Shown here: in pieces, positions 24,509 to 36,003 of the stretch | Numbering within the stretch: position 1 is the stretch's first letter | Layout of the letters: the number at the start of each line of letters is the position of its first letter | From: Tenebrio molitor | Taxonomy: Eukaryota; Arthropoda; Insecta; Coleoptera; Tenebrionidae | DNA length: 64,000 nt | Assembly: GCF_963966145.1 (NCBI RefSeq) | Contig: NC_091052.1 | Span: 1,116,001-1,180,000, forward strand | Direction: 5' to 3' | The notes under the pieces: model-generated | What the model was told of the DNA's origin: nothing | Databases searched by the model: none | What the model saw: the letters and a program-made list of their open reading frames with translations, nothing else | Program-made: the position numbers and the translations under genes

Positions 24509-24706
24509 GTGTTCATTTAAATTTATCCTCAAAGTAGGCATCGAAGAATCGATTGTGAACGCACTACGGATTACGGATCGCGGATCAGCTGTTTAAATCT
24601 AACCTCACTTTTTGCGTTGTTTGTGTTGTTAGTGTACAAACTGACGAGTGGTGCGTTCACAATCGACTCTTCAACGCCAACTTTGAGGAGAAATTTAAAT
24701 GAACAC
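24509..24706. repeat. MITE, first copy (A-B spacer)
   Basis: GTGTTCATTTAAATT at the left is mirrored by AAATTTAAATGAACAC at the right. Arms are about 55 bp with AATCGATTGTGAACGCAC / GTGCGTTCACAATCGA inside. A second copy lies at 60128-60277 just after gene P. Confidence 0.75.
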
Positions 24707-25008
24707 TAATAGATGGTTCATCCTAACTACTCAAACTAAACTTATCGAGCTATTGATATGTAATTACATATATTAAAACATAAAAATAATGTATTTAAGG
24801 AAATATCCTAATAGCATTATTGTTAGGCCAAACATTTTTAGATTAACTCGAATTTGTTGTAAATGTTGCGTGTAGAGATTTTTGCACTCAAAAATTTTGT
24901 TTATTATCATCCGAAAATGCAATCAACATGATAAACACCTGATTAGTTGCAAAAAAAATCAGAACTTGATATTATCATAAAATACTTGGAAAACAAGGGG
25001 CAAGACAG
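24707..25008. other. Spacer before gene B
   Basis: Non-coding. The half next to gene B (from about 24890) is homologous to the DNA just upstream of gene A, including the TATA region. Confidence 0.5.
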
Positions 25009-25017
25009 TATATATAG
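25009..25017 (+). promoter_or_regulatory. TATA box of gene B
   Basis: TATATATAG, 37 bp before the ATG at 25054, in the same position as in gene A. The promoter is intact although the gene is interrupted. Confidence 0.6.
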
Positions 25018-25053
25018 CAACCGATGTTTAAATAACTTAGATCACCAGTCAAA

Positions 25054-25419
25054 ATGAACTCAAACAGTTATATCGTTCTCCTAATTGTCTTCATTTCAAT
25101 TCAGGTAAGATTAGGTTCATTAACCAAAACCAATAATTTTGAAGGCCGTTGTTTACATATCTTAGATCAGCAGTGCTAGGGATATTGCACCACGTGATTT
25201 GCTCGACGACGCCAAGGCACTTTTAAGCCAAATAAATAACGACTCCGTAATTGCTTTCAATAGTGCTTTAGAGGACTTTCGACACTATGGACCTCTAGGA
25301 TTAGATTCCAAATCCACAACTGCAAAAAGAGATGGAGCCACTGATATCACAAAACTAAGTGATGAACAGCTGACTTCTTTAGACCAAATCAAGAACGCTG
25401 CTGCGGAACTGGGTCTTAA
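25054..25419 (+). pseudogene. Gene B, 5' part, split by a transposon
   Basis: Exon 1 (25054-25104) encodes MNSNSYIVLLIVFISIQ, a signal peptide. A 61 bp intron is followed by exon 2 from 25166 (ISSARDIAPRDLLDDAK). Homology to gene A is continuous up to LGL at 25415 and stops exactly at TTAA 25416-25419. Beyond it the frame enters the transposon and ends after a few foreign codons (KGAVNY). The remainder of exon 2 resumes at 29678. There is no internal stop in this half, so the gene was probably intact when hit. A truncated product without any of the family cysteines could still be secreted. Confidence 0.9.
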
Positions 25420-26232
25420 GGGTGCTGTGAACTACTAGGCAAAATCGAGGAAAATGGTGCAAACGCGGATCGTGTTTCAGCCCACATTTTTAACTTTGAA
25501 AAAGCGGTCGATGTGTCTACATATTGGTAATATCTGTATCAGTGACGCTACGTTGACAGATTTTTTTAAATATTTGTATATTTGAAAAAAACCGTATTAA
25601 TGCTAAAAACGGGAATCGTCATAACTCCCTCGAAAATAAGATTTTTATATTGAAATTACACTCAATATGTAGCTGTTAATGTTATCTACTCAGCTACAAT
25701 CGTAGATTTTTGTTTAAGGTGATATTTTGTAAGCAAAGATAGAATTTATAGATAACGAATTTTAAAATAAAATAAGAAATAGGCAACACAACTTACAATA
25801 AGAGGGAAGATTTATGAGGGTCTCAGCAGGTAATAAGTGAAACGACTCTTCCAAATGTTTGCGGTAAGTAAGGCGCGTAAACAAGGAGGTACATAATATC
25901 CATGTCGTTATTACTAGAATTTGGTCGGCTACTAACAGCACGCAGTAGGAGGTATTGGTCAATATGATAAAATAATTTCACAAGGGTTTTCCGCATCACC
26001 TCAGAGGTACTCTAATTGATGGGTTGGCTCTTATGAAGGCCTCAGCAATAGCCCTATCTCCATTAAATTAGTGCGACTTATCAACTTTCTTTAATTATAA
26101 AAAATGTATTATTATTTTAACAAAAATCTGTTTTTCAAAAACTGATAAAAATTTTAATAAATTTATTTGTTCCTTATCTAAATGACTAGAAATTAGAATT
26201 GAATTAAATTTAGAAGATTAAACCATGGAAAA

Positions 26233-27410
26233 TTATAACTCTTTTTTTAGTATTTTTCTAATCGGCTGTGTTCTTTTATGTCTAGGATCTACTAATTCCG
26301 GAAGTAAAGCCCCAAAATAAAATTCTTCCAAGTGATTTTCCATATTTTCACACCAGAATCTATCGTCTTTTTTAATTATGCAGTATTTTAAATCCGAATT
26401 GAATTTCTCTTTCGTTGGAGTGTAAACAACGAAGTAACAAATATTGCGATTGGTGACGTGCAATTGACCTTGTACTTGATAATAATACGGGTGAGATGTT
26501 TTTAATTTTATATACTTTTCGTCATCTATTGTTAAATAATCAATAATCTTATTTTTTATACCTTCAATTATTATTTCACGTGCGGAATTTTTCTTTCACT
26601 TTTTCTTCATTTTGCATTCCATGTAACAGTGGTTTAGGTACAGAATTTCGAGTGGATGATTTTTCTGAATATAAAATTTCATTTACCGTATTTGCAGTGT
26701 CAGTATTTAAACGCATTTTACAAATTTTCCCGAATTTACTAACCATAAGTCGAAATGATTGTTCTCTATACCATTCAGGATTTGAATTTTGCCCTCGAGT
26801 TTTTTGTTCTATATCAGAAATGTTGACGCTAGAAACCTCATTCAAAAATTTAATCTTGGCATTTTCATATTTATCCGTAGACATGTCTGGAAATTCTGGT
26901 AATTGGTACGATTCTGTTTTAAAATTTACCAATATTGCTATATAACAATGTTGCAGTTGCTATGATATGAAGCTGTTGATTGGTTGGATCTGTGCAAAAT
27001 CAATATTGTTCAATAACAATCTTGCTAAATTTTGAAACAGAATCGCACTAAATGCCTCACAGTTTTGACTATAATCTGAATCGGTGCTGCAAGCACGATT
27101 TTTAACTTTTCGACCCGTTATCTTTCTGTTTTGACGTAATTTATTTACTTTCTCACTATATTCCATTGTATATTTTCCTATATTACCATTATTTAATTCC
27201 TGAGATATCGTAGAAATAAATTGACCTTTTGTGTGATAACTAATTGTTGCAGCATAGCATCTACCTTCATAAGATCCTTTTAAAGAAAAATTTATTCTTT
27301 TACCCCCAACAAATTTATTTAGAATTGAATTATAAGATTCCGCTGGTTTCCAGGATTGTTGACCGTCTATTTGCATTTCTACCTGACAGAAAATACCCAG
27401 AAACTAAACT
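26233..27410 (-). pseudogene. Transposon protein remnant with YqaJ exonuclease part
   Basis: Minus strand, in order: SYNSILNKFVGGKRINFSLK and GSYEGRCYAATISYHTKG (27376 down); DIEQKTRGQNSNPEWYREQ, MVSKFGKICKMRL and LLHGMQNEEKVKEKF (26932-26576); then in another frame REIIIEGIKNKIIDY, HPYYYQVQGQLHVTNR and FYFGALLPELVDPRHKR to the stop at 26233. This order fits the C-terminal half of insect transposon proteins that carry a YqaJ-type viral recombinase/exonuclease domain. The segment with the usual acidic catalytic residues (the PDG and EIKC region) is missing between KEKF and REII, and the transposase N-terminus is absent. At least two frame breaks. Non-functional. Confidence 0.7.
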
Positions 27411-27549
27411 CTCATTTTGGAACAGATCGGTCGTGAAAGCCTCGTTTCCTCGACGAATTACAAAGTTATTATTCTGATAATGATGGTATGAGACACAAAT
27501 AAATTCAATGCAGTCAAAAGTAGAATAGCGCCCAAAAATAGTACCTATA

Positions 27550-27671
27550 TTAAAAAACGAGTTTCATAAGGAAGTGTTTATTTCATGAGTCGAAGTTTAT
27601 AAAACGAGTCGCAAAACGCGAGTTTTATAAAGGACGAATGGAATAAACGCCTCATGAAACGGGTTTTTTAA
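27550..27671. repeat. Fold-back repeat inside the transposon
   Basis: About 120 bp palindrome. ATTAAAAAAC at the left pairs with GTTTTTTAAT at the right, and inner arms TTTATAAAAC / GTTTTATAAA surround a CGCAAAACGCG loop. It is probably a separate small element nested in the larger transposon. Confidence 0.65.
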
Positions 27672-29677
27672 TACTATTTTTTCTATTTTGCACCTTTCGA
27701 GCCGTTTTTAAATCAAAAGTAAGAATTTTAATATTCTGGAAAATTTTATGATGGTTGGCAAAAAACAATTGAAACCTTTGTCGGCTTTGGGATATTAGCG
27801 CGTATTTGCTGATGCTGCCAGAATCCTCTAGACTTTAGTAAATTGTACTACCCCTATTATAGAACCGCTTTCAGGTGTTACGATTCTGTTTTTGGTATTG
27901 TAACAGATCTGTCACCGACGCAAATAGAAAAACATTTATTATAACATTCTTCCTCGAAGAATCAGTACATAATTTCAACAACAGTTTATAACAAAATACG
28001 TTTCCTGAAACTTTGTTCGAATGGATGTTTTGGAACTAGAATTTAAAAACGTGCAATTTATCAGCGTACGGAGTATACTACAGCGTGATCACTGATCAAC
28101 AATGACTGAGTCTGTTGGCAATGAAACAATTGAAAAGTACCGGGTTTTTTGTCTCGTAGTTGGCACTGACAGGATTTTTTAACTTGAGACGACATTAAGA
28201 ACATTTTTGGTTATGTCAGTTATATTTTTGCTATTACAAAAATGAACCTTTCTTGGTAAATATCAAATTTGCCAACTTTTATTGTTACCAACAGATTCAG
28301 TCATTCTTGATCACATCGTATCTTCGTCCTACAGTCCAGCTGCTTCTGTTCAACGATCACCGGCACCGCTTCGTAAGGGGCAAGGGAACGGTAACTAGGT
28401 ATAATGTCATAAATTTGTCGGAAAGCACTTACACTGACTAAATATGAATAAATAATTCGTGGAAACTTCGGTGATGGTTACTGGAACTGTAAATTCTAAG
28501 TAGCGATGCGATTGATGGACATTTTCAATGCGAGAACAATGAATTTGTATTCGATTAAATTCTAAACTGTATACAGTTTAACTTCGACAATTCGGACACA
28601 CTTTGGTTCTCTATTAATTTCTTTTAATCGATTCGTAAAAAAACGTAACATAAGTATGGCAACATCGTGACTTCAAAATTTTCAGAATTCCTAACCAAAC
28701 TTTTCTTCAGATATACAGATTGTCATGGCCAAGCATCGTTTTTTTTAAGTTGAAATACATTATACCTATTGCTTCATTGAAATTTTTTGTGTGCCTAGTA
28801 TTATAAATTCATAGTGGAAATTAAATAAAAAATAAAAATTTCATACCGAAGGAAGTAATTTTGAATATGAAAATTAAATATTGTGAGCTGAAAAACAACC
28901 AGTTTTCACTCAAAAGAAACGATTCATACTATTGACTATTGAGTGATGATATACGAAATTTTATGTGGCAACTGTGTGCGTGTGGTATAGTTGACATTGG
29001 TATGACATTTCATATGCCTGCATTTGCTTTTTTTTTATACTATTGCTTGTCTCGCTAACATCAAAATTAACAACAAAAAGGATGAATTAAACTTTAGGAA
29101 ATTTGATGTACTCGATTTTTTTCCAATTGACTGTAAGTTGTACAGGAACAATTATATATCAAGATGAAGAATTTTATTTAAAAATGTTATCAAAATTGAA
29201 GGAGTTTTATATGGATCATTTACTAGTACAAATATTACTTATTAACGTGCAGATAAATAAACTAAGGAATTATAGGTACAATCATGTTCAATACAACAAT
29301 TTGAACAATATTTTTGCCAGAAAACTTGTGCACTGTGCAAAAATATACTTTTCTTGAATTCAACAAAAGAGGTTTATAATCCTCTTCTCCGGCAGGTAGG
29401 TATTCAGATTAGCATAAACTGCATCCTATTCTAATTTTACTGCCATTACAGTCCTACGTAGAGCAAAATTCAGGCGTTGAACAGTAAGGCTTGGAGATTA
29501 CCCTTGTAAAAATACGAAGTGCCGCTGTATTTATTACGTGCATTTTGTGACAATAACTCCCGCTGAGAAGGGTCCCGGCAAACCCATTCTTGACAGACGT
29601 CATGGTAGATCCAGCGTTTGCAGAGTATGTAACCCACATTGCACGAAACCAGAATTTTATTTTACTTCACAGCACCC

Positions 29678-30102
29678 TTAATATAACTCGTTGTCTTGAT
29701 GGAACGGAAAGTTCGCTCAATCAACTCGGCGAAATAGAAATAAACAATATTGATGAGTGTGTTGATGCTCAAAAAGATAACACGTTGTACAATTTTAATG
29801 CAGCTGAGCGTAAAGTGAGAAACATTTTTCGAAGAGTCGCTATTGTGACAGATATGTTGGATTCTTGCAAAGCAACCGATCAAGTTTGTATTAACGCTGT
29901 GATTACTATTCTTGATTCGGACACAGTTAAAGTCCCTCACGAGATTGATCAAGAACTAGCCACGATGAATAGCACATATAATCAGGGAACGTCATTTATG
30001 ACGGACTGTATTTCAACGTATGTTTATGACATCACAGACAAAGGAGATAATATTCTTAATTCAATTAGAGACTGCGTTATTACTCTACGAAAGTTGCATT
30101 AA
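29678..30102 (+). pseudogene. Gene B, 3' part of the split exon 2
   Basis: Homology to gene A resumes at TTAA 29678 and runs open to TAA at 30100: NITRCLDGTESSLNQ, IDECVDAQKDN, KVRNIFRRVA, LDSCKATDQVCINAV, FMTDCISTYVYDI, RDCVITLRKLH. All six cysteines are here with the family spacing (21, 35, 6, 39, 21). Removing the transposon and one TTAA would restore a 241-codon gene, so this is a disruption, not old decay. No promoter or start is seen for this half on its own. Confidence 0.9.
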
Positions 30103-31070
30103 TGGTAGTTAATCCTAACCATCGCTATTTTTGATTGGCACATTGTAAACGGTTTTCTTACCCAAATGGATAATTCATTAATTTCTTAATTACTCAAACT
30201 AAACTTATCGAGCTATTGTGACTATTAAAAAGTGTTATGTAATTATATTGAAACATAAAAATCAGCTGTTAGCCCAAATATTTTTTATTTTTAAAATACA
30301 ACCTGTCCCACAACTGCCTCCTCATAGAATATGCTAGAATAGACTTATTCTAAACGCAAAATAGGAAAAAGTAGTTAGAACAAGAAAGACAAATATCTCT
30401 TTGTTCAAGTGTTGTTTCTATTTTGGTCATTTATATAAATAATTATAAGTATATTTATCATTATTTTGTTGCTTTGAGTATATGGCCCGCATTTTATCCT
30501 TATCGCTAACGTAAATCATAAGATTATTTACAATCACTTTAGCCTAATAATTACGTCAAATAATTCTTATATGTATTGTTATTATTTTTATTATGACAAT
30601 GACAGATTAAGCAGAAGGTAAGCCCTCTTATGCTTATAGTAGAATACAATATACAAATGCAAAAATTTGATATTGAGGTAATTGAAAGCTGGAGCTTTGG
30701 ATTAATGGCTTGGACACATTTTTTACATACTCCAATTCTCTGTTGTACAGAGGAAGAATATAATTTCTGGGTTCAACTAATGGACTATTTTAAACATTTT
30801 TCACTTCAGAATGATTGCCATTTCTGATGTAATAAACAACCTAGTGTGGCAACATACATATCATTTATGTACATGAATATCTTTCATAACCCTTGAAGTA
30901 AAAATTCAGTTGTCGTAAGAATAATCGCAAGTAGTTTTATCTGATCTCGAAAAATACATTGTCAATAACTGAAGTGGTATTGTTTCAAATGATTTAGTAA
31001 CAAATTAAGTAAAAAATAATGTTTTTTTCTAATCACTATAAAAATCAAGTATTAAATCAGCTAGACCAAT
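30103..31070. other. Spacer between B and C
   Basis: No supportable gene. A 65-codon frame at 30630-30827 has no recognisable motif. Genes B (+) and C (-) converge here. Confidence 0.5.
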
Positions 31071-31115
31071 TTTATTGAGTGAAAATTTCTGACTAATACA
31101 TTTGCCACTATTTAC

Positions 31116-31888
31116 TTAATTTATAAGATCATCAACACATGTAGTAATATCTTTCAATATTGTACTGCTGCTGGTGGTATATTGAGTGACCTTCAAATCC
31201 ACACACTCTTCAACAGCCACCTTCAGTTTTTCTGAAATCTCATTAGCTCTCACCAGTTCAATTTGAATATTTTGCGGCAACTTTTCCTTTTCTAAATCAA
31301 TTTCCTGCACAATAGCTGAAATACATGAATCACTGGTCGAGTCACATCTACCAAGTTGAAAATCGAGCGCATCTACTCTATTTATGTTAATGTCAATCAA
31401 GTATTTAGAATTTTCTACAACTTTAGAAGCCTCTTTAACTTCATCGAAAAGACACTCTTTCAGTTCATCGTAAACAAGTTGAAATAATTTGTCGAGATAC
31501 TCTTCACGACCACTAAGACAATAAGAAATATTAACTTGCGCGCTTGCTGCCAAACTTTTGATCGTATTCAGCTCTGCTATCATGCCATCTTCCTGGTACT
31601 GAAGTGAAATCAATCCTTGCGTTTCAGTACGGTCAGCATAATATATGAAATTTGTGTTAAGAACCTCGAGTTCGTCTTCGGCGGCTAGAATTGCACCCAA
31701 GACCATTTGTCGGAGCTCTTCCAAGTCAGCGCGAGCATCATCAATTGCAGCAAGTCCATTGGCGTGAGGGTTGCTACTGTTAACCTGTGGGTGTGAAATA
31801 AGAAAAATAAAAAAGAAACATTTTAGATGTTAGTCACCTGGATGGCCAACAATATGGAAAAAATCGACACTAGAACTGTCTTAAGCAT
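31116..31888 (-). CDS. Gene C: six-cysteine secreted protein
   Basis: Exon 1 (31838-31888) gives the signal peptide MLKTVLVSIFSILLAIQ. A 53 bp intron (31785-31837) is followed by exon 2 (31116-31784), starting VNSSNPHANG; 239 residues in all. Six cysteines at the family spacing 21, 35, 6, 39, 21; the x6 spacer (DSTSDS) is shared with A, B and R rather than with D-O. The mature part is acidic and predicted helical (LEELRQMVLGAILAAEDELE), and keeps KLPQNI. A TATA-like TATATAAT lies at 31928-31935 and AATAAA at 31071-31076. Predicted secreted; function unknown. The most diverged minus-strand member on the left side. Confidence 0.85.
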
Positions 31889-32105
31889 TATGCTGTCTTT
31901 ACTGCCAATAAAAAAATAATTTGGTGTATTATATACGACTAGTTTACGTTTGTCATGACCGCTTAAGTATGATTAACGATTTAAGGTAATAAAATATCAG
32001 TAGTTGCGTGGTTTTTGATAATAAGTACAGACAATAAAGTGAAGAAATAACAGCAATAACAAACTAATATAATATGATAAAGATCTATTAGAATTTTGTA
32101 AAACT

Positions 32106-32861
32106 CTACCCAAGAATTTTGTCTGCACAACCTATTATGTCTTGAAGCATAGCATTTGCATCATTTATATACCCTGAAATATTATCATCTGAGCATTGTA
32201 TTACTGACAATTTCAATCTAGTCAATAGACCCTCTGCTGAGCTGACTTCACTTTTAATGTTTTGGGGTAAACGAATTTTATCCAACTCAATTTCAGTAAT
32301 TAGGGGTGAGATGCAAAAAAGATCTTCCCTGAATTGACCAAACTGGAATTCCAAGTTGCGAACTTTATTGATAACTACATCTATGAAGATCATGGCACTA
32401 GAAATAATTCCACCCCCTTCTCTGTTCATTCCAAAAAGACAATTTCTCAATAAATTGGTGTACTCTCTAGACAATCTGTCCAGAAGTTCTTGACGAACAT
32501 CAACACACGAAGAAATGTCTTTATTAGCCGTGTTAGCAAAATCTTTGATTTGATTTATTTGTGTGACAATTATGGTTTGTTCCTGTTCAATTGTAATTCC
32601 ACCTTCGTCAAATTCATTGTAAGTGATTGTTCGGAAATCAGTTTCAAGGATTTGCAGATCGTTGTGGGCCACTGTGACCTGACCCTGTACTTTGCCCTTA
32701 AGATCCTCGAGTTGTTTCTCAGCCTCGTCGACCAAATTGCGAGGAATTACAGTAGAATTAACCTAAGTAATAGAAATAAACAATACTCAACGAAATTAAT
32801 GCAATGTACTTACTTTTAGGGATGTGAAAACTAACAGTATTACAAAAACTTGATTGTTCAT
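32106..32861 (-). CDS. Gene D: family member lacking the third cysteine
   Basis: Exon 1 (32814-32861) encodes MNNQVFVILLVFTSLK, intron 51 bp (32763-32813), exon 2 32106-32762 starting VNSTVIPRNLVDEAEKQLED; 234 residues. It matches gene E closely in IEIDFL-type, PLITEIELDKIRLPQNIK and other blocks. The third cysteine is replaced by phenylalanine (QFREDLFC; codon 32331-32333, TTC for TGC), leaving an odd number of cysteines. The stretch MNREGGGIISSAMIFID also departs from the usual EAQ.I..A.YIVD. No clean TATA box is visible. The frame is open, so it may be expressed, but the missing disulfide partner suggests relaxed constraint or an altered fold. Confidence 0.8.
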
Positions 32862-33087
32862 TGTTAGATTTAATACTAATACAAATTGCGAAAGTCGATA
32901 GAGAAGCCTTAATTCAGAAGGTCAAATTTAGACTTAAAAATTTGATGATATCAAGAAATGAAAACATTTCCTCAACAAATCCAACGATAAAACTTCTAAG
33001 GACAGATATTAGTTTGTAGCGCAAGATTATGCGAATTATCCATTAGAGACTGATGTGATGATGACTTAAGCTCTTTAATCTTACTGC

Positions 33088-33426
33088 ACTCAAAATCGAG
33101 AACATCTACTGTAATGTCGATCAAGTATTTTAAAACGTCTAAAACTTTAGAAATGTCTCTAAGTTATTTAGAGATCACTTGAGGTGATCAGGTAGTTTTC
33201 ACAATCACAAAGGCAGTAAGAGATGCTACCTTGTACTCTCTTTGACAAACTGTTGATTGTATAAAGTTGTGTTATGCTCATTCTCAATTTAAAGTAATTC
33301 TACCTTGCCAGCATCGTGGCCAAATACGTAAAATCTGCATTGAAACAGTTCAATTCTTCTTCAGCGGATTGTATAGTACCCAAGAGATCTAACAGAGCTC
33401 TTCCAAGTCAGCATCAATTATTACCA
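33088..33426 (-). pseudogene. Old fragment of a gene C-like member
   Basis: Pieces match gene C at the DNA level in the same order: AAAATCGAG..CATCTACT and ATGTC.ATCAAGTATTT (gene C region 31360-31410), then ATTGTA.AGT.CCCAAGA and GAGCTCTTCCAAGTCAGC (gene C start of exon 2). Large parts between them are missing or rearranged, and the frame is closed by many stops. No exon 1 is seen. It shows that an additional C-type member once stood between D and E. Confidence 0.7.
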
Positions 33427-33540
33427 TCGTAGTAGGCGTTGAATGTGCCGCAAGCTTGATATCATGAGTGAGACTAGCATCGCCGATAGGTGGCGCTACT
33501 GGCGGTAGTGGAAATCTGTATACTAGTTTGTCCAACGTTG

Positions 33541-33620
33541 CGAAGCAGGCGGCACATCCAAAATTTGTGTGGATTTTCAATGCCAACTGCTATAGGACAA
33601 TAATGTATAATGACCCTGTA
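33541..33620 (+). repeat. Right end of a mariner-type element
   Basis: The stretch with GGCGGCACATCCAAAATTTG and ending ATAATGACCCTGTA matches the right terminus of the element 4602-6062 (AGCGGCACATTCAAAATTTG, GAGACCCTGTA). The left end is not found, so this is a solo terminal fragment. Confidence 0.6.
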
Positions 33621-33795
33621 CTATCTCTTATTCAATTAATTGATTTAATCGGCCAACCAGGTTAACTGATCATTTTTTGGTCGGTTTGTAAATACTGTAT
33701 GTACTAGTAATAAAAAAAACTCAATGAACAAAAACATAACGATTTTATTGTGGAATACGATACAAAAAATACTCATAATTTACTTTTGCAAAATT

Positions 33796-34557
33796 CTAGC
33801 CAATAATTCTGTCTGTACAGCTGATTATATCTTGAAGAATTGCATTTGCATCACTCGTGTATTCTGAAACATTCTGATCTGAGCATTGTGCCACTGACAA
33901 TTTTAGTGTGGTCAATAGAGCCTGTGCGGCGTTGACTTCAGTCCTAATATTTTGGGGCAAACGAATTTTATCCAACTCAATCTCAGTAATCAGGGGTGAG
34001 ATGCATAAAAGATCATCCCTGCATTGACGAAACTGGAATTCCAAGTTGTGAACTTTATTGACAGCGACGTCGACGATGTATTTGGCATCGGCCACAATTT
34101 GCGCCTCTTCTCTGTTCTTTCCAAAAATACAATTCCTCAACATCTCGTTGTACTCTCCAGGCAATCTGCTCAGGAGCTCTTCTCGAATGTCAGTACAAGA
34201 TGAAATGTCTTTATTAGCCGCATGGGCTAACTCTTTAATTTGAGTTATTTGTCCATCAACTGTGCTTTGTTCTTGCTGAATTGCAATTGTACCTACTTGG
34301 AGAATATTGTTACTGTTTGATAAGAAATCAATTTCGATGGTTTGAAGGTCATTGTGGGCCACTATGATCTGGCCTTGTACTGTGCTCTTAAGCTCCTCTA
34401 GTTGTTTCTCAGCCTCGTCGACTAAATCGCGAGGAGCTTTTAGTACAGTAGAATTAACCTAAACAATAAAAATCAACAATACCCTTCGAAATTGGTATAT
34501 CGTACTTACTTGTTTGGCTATGAAAGCCAATAGCAATAAAAAAACTTGTTTGTTCAT
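33796..34557 (-). CDS. Gene E: six-cysteine secreted protein
   Basis: Exon 1 (34510-34557) encodes MNKQVFLLLLAFIAKQ, intron 51 bp, exon 2 33796-34458 beginning VNSTVLKAPRDLVDEAEKQLEELK; 236 residues. The long frame reads back past the internal GTG through to the acceptor, so the true start is exon 1. Cysteines: SSC, RNC, RQC, LLC, AQC, ISC at spacing 21, 35, 5, 39, 21. Closest to D and F. TATAAAAG at 34598-34605, 40 bp before the ATG; AATAAA at 33744-33749. Predicted secreted, all-helical, acidic; molecular role unknown. Confidence 0.88.
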
Positions 34558-34597
34558 TGTTAGATTTAGATACTAATTGGAAAAGTAGAGGCTGAGG

Positions 34598-34605
34598 CTT
34601 TTATA
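34598..34605 (-). promoter_or_regulatory. TATA box of gene E
   Basis: TATAAAAG on the minus strand at the distance from the ATG seen across the array. Confidence 0.6.
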
Positions 34606-34896
34606 GAGAGTGGCCAAAGTTAGGCAATAAAGCAATAAAATCTTGAACAAGTACAACGATAAAACTTTAAGAACAGATATTAGCTTCTGATGCAAGATTA
34701 TGCGAATTAAGAATTTATCCCTTAGATCAGGTTACTTAATCTCTTTAATAATAGGTTTCGTAGGTATTGACATGGTACTGTTCTTATCGACAATCCATAA
34801 AAAAAAATTTATTTTGTATTAAAAATATATGTACATACAAGTATATTATATATTTTTTACAAGTAAATCACTTCACGTGTTAGAAAGATTAAAATT

Positions 34897-35655
34897 TTAC
34901 TCTAACATTTGGTCTACACAATCAGCGATAAGTGCGATAACGGAACCTGCTTCTGTGGTGTATTCTGAACTATTCTGATCGGAACAGTTTTCTATGGACA
35001 ACTTCAGAATAGTCAAATGACCATCAGCAGCTTGCACTTCCGTCTTAATGTTTTGAGGCAATCTAATCTTGTCCAGTTGAATTTCATTAAGCAAAGGGGA
35101 AATACACAAAAGATTCCCTCCACATTGACGAAATTGATTTTCATGTTCGTGAACTTTGTTGATCGCAATATCAACAATATATTTAGCACTGTCCAAAATT
35201 CCAAGAGCTTCTTCATCAATCACGCGAACGCATTCGTTCATACGTTCAATGTAATCACCAGGCATTTGCTCGAGGAAATCTTCACGATCATAAAGACAAG
35301 AAGAAATATCTGTGTCAGTAGCATCGCCCAAGTTTTTAATAGTGGTCAGTTCGGAATTAATTGTTTCAGCTTCTTGCTGTATGGCTATCCTACCAGTTTC
35401 CAGAACGTGGCTAGAGTAGGTAAGGAAATCCGTCTCTAAAGACTTAATGTTACCATGAGCTACAAGTATTTGGCCTTGGACGATCTTTTGGAGCTCTTCT
35501 AGTTGTTTTTCAGCTTCGTCAATCAAATCTCGAGGTTCGAATCGTTTGGCATTGCAAACCTAATTAAGAAAAGAAAGGAGATCCTGGACACTTGTCTATT
35601 TTGATTTACTCACCATTAGAAGGGCGCACAACAGAAAAATAATTTGTTTAGCCAT
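34897..35655 (-). CDS. Gene F: six-cysteine secreted protein
   Basis: Exon 1 (35614-35655) encodes MAKQIIFLLCALLM, 14 codons, followed by GTGAGT; intron 54 bp; exon 2 34897-35559 begins VCNAKRFEPRDLIDEAEKQLEEL. 234 residues. An extra cysteine lies right after the splice (VCNAK), probably removed with or next to the signal peptide. The six core cysteines keep the family spacing (SSC, NEC, RQC, LLC, ENC, ADC), with CGGNLLC in the centre. TATATAAA at 35695-35702. Intermediate between the D/E and H-O types. Secreted, function unknown. Confidence 0.87.
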
Positions 35656-36003
35656 GACAGCTTTTCTTACTGATTGGAAAAAACAAAATCTGACTTTATA
35701 TAGACCAAGGAAACAATGAAACGGATCTTGTGTAAGAATATTGATAAATAAAACTAACAACAGGAAGAATACAGATACTACTTCATAATAATAAATGAAA
35801 TAACATTAAAAAAATTATGCGTTGATGCCGCGATCATTATCTAACCAAAATAGTAAACAATGCACTTGAAATATTCTAAAAAACGATGTTTTTAACAGGA
35901 TGTTAACAAATATTATTGCAACAAATAACAAATGTGCCTAAAACAGATATACTTTCTAAGTGGAAGTTGCTTTATTTTACAGTTCTACAATAAATGCTAA
36001 GTT

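Larger units (their letters stand above)
25420..29677 (-). mobile_element. TTAA-flanked transposon (Kolobok-type) inside gene B
   Basis: A 4,258 bp insertion splits exon 2 of gene B. TTAA is present on both sides (25416-25419 and 29678-29681). The ends GGGTGCTGTGAA and TTCACAGCACCC are perfect 12 bp inverted repeats. TTAA duplications are made by piggyBac and Kolobok elements. The GGG start and the internal minus-strand remnant of a Mutator-like-transposase/YqaJ-exonuclease protein (26233-27410) favour Kolobok. The coding part is broken, so this copy needs a helper to move. Confidence 0.85.

Noticed and set aside
25420..29677. Calling the gene B insertion a piggyBac element
   Set aside because: TTAA fits both, but the coding remnant is a YqaJ-containing Mutator-like protein rather than a piggyBac transposase, so Kolobok-type is preferred; piggyBac is not fully excluded.
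30630..30827. 65-codon frame between B and C
   Set aside because: No cysteine framework, no signal peptide and no paralogue.
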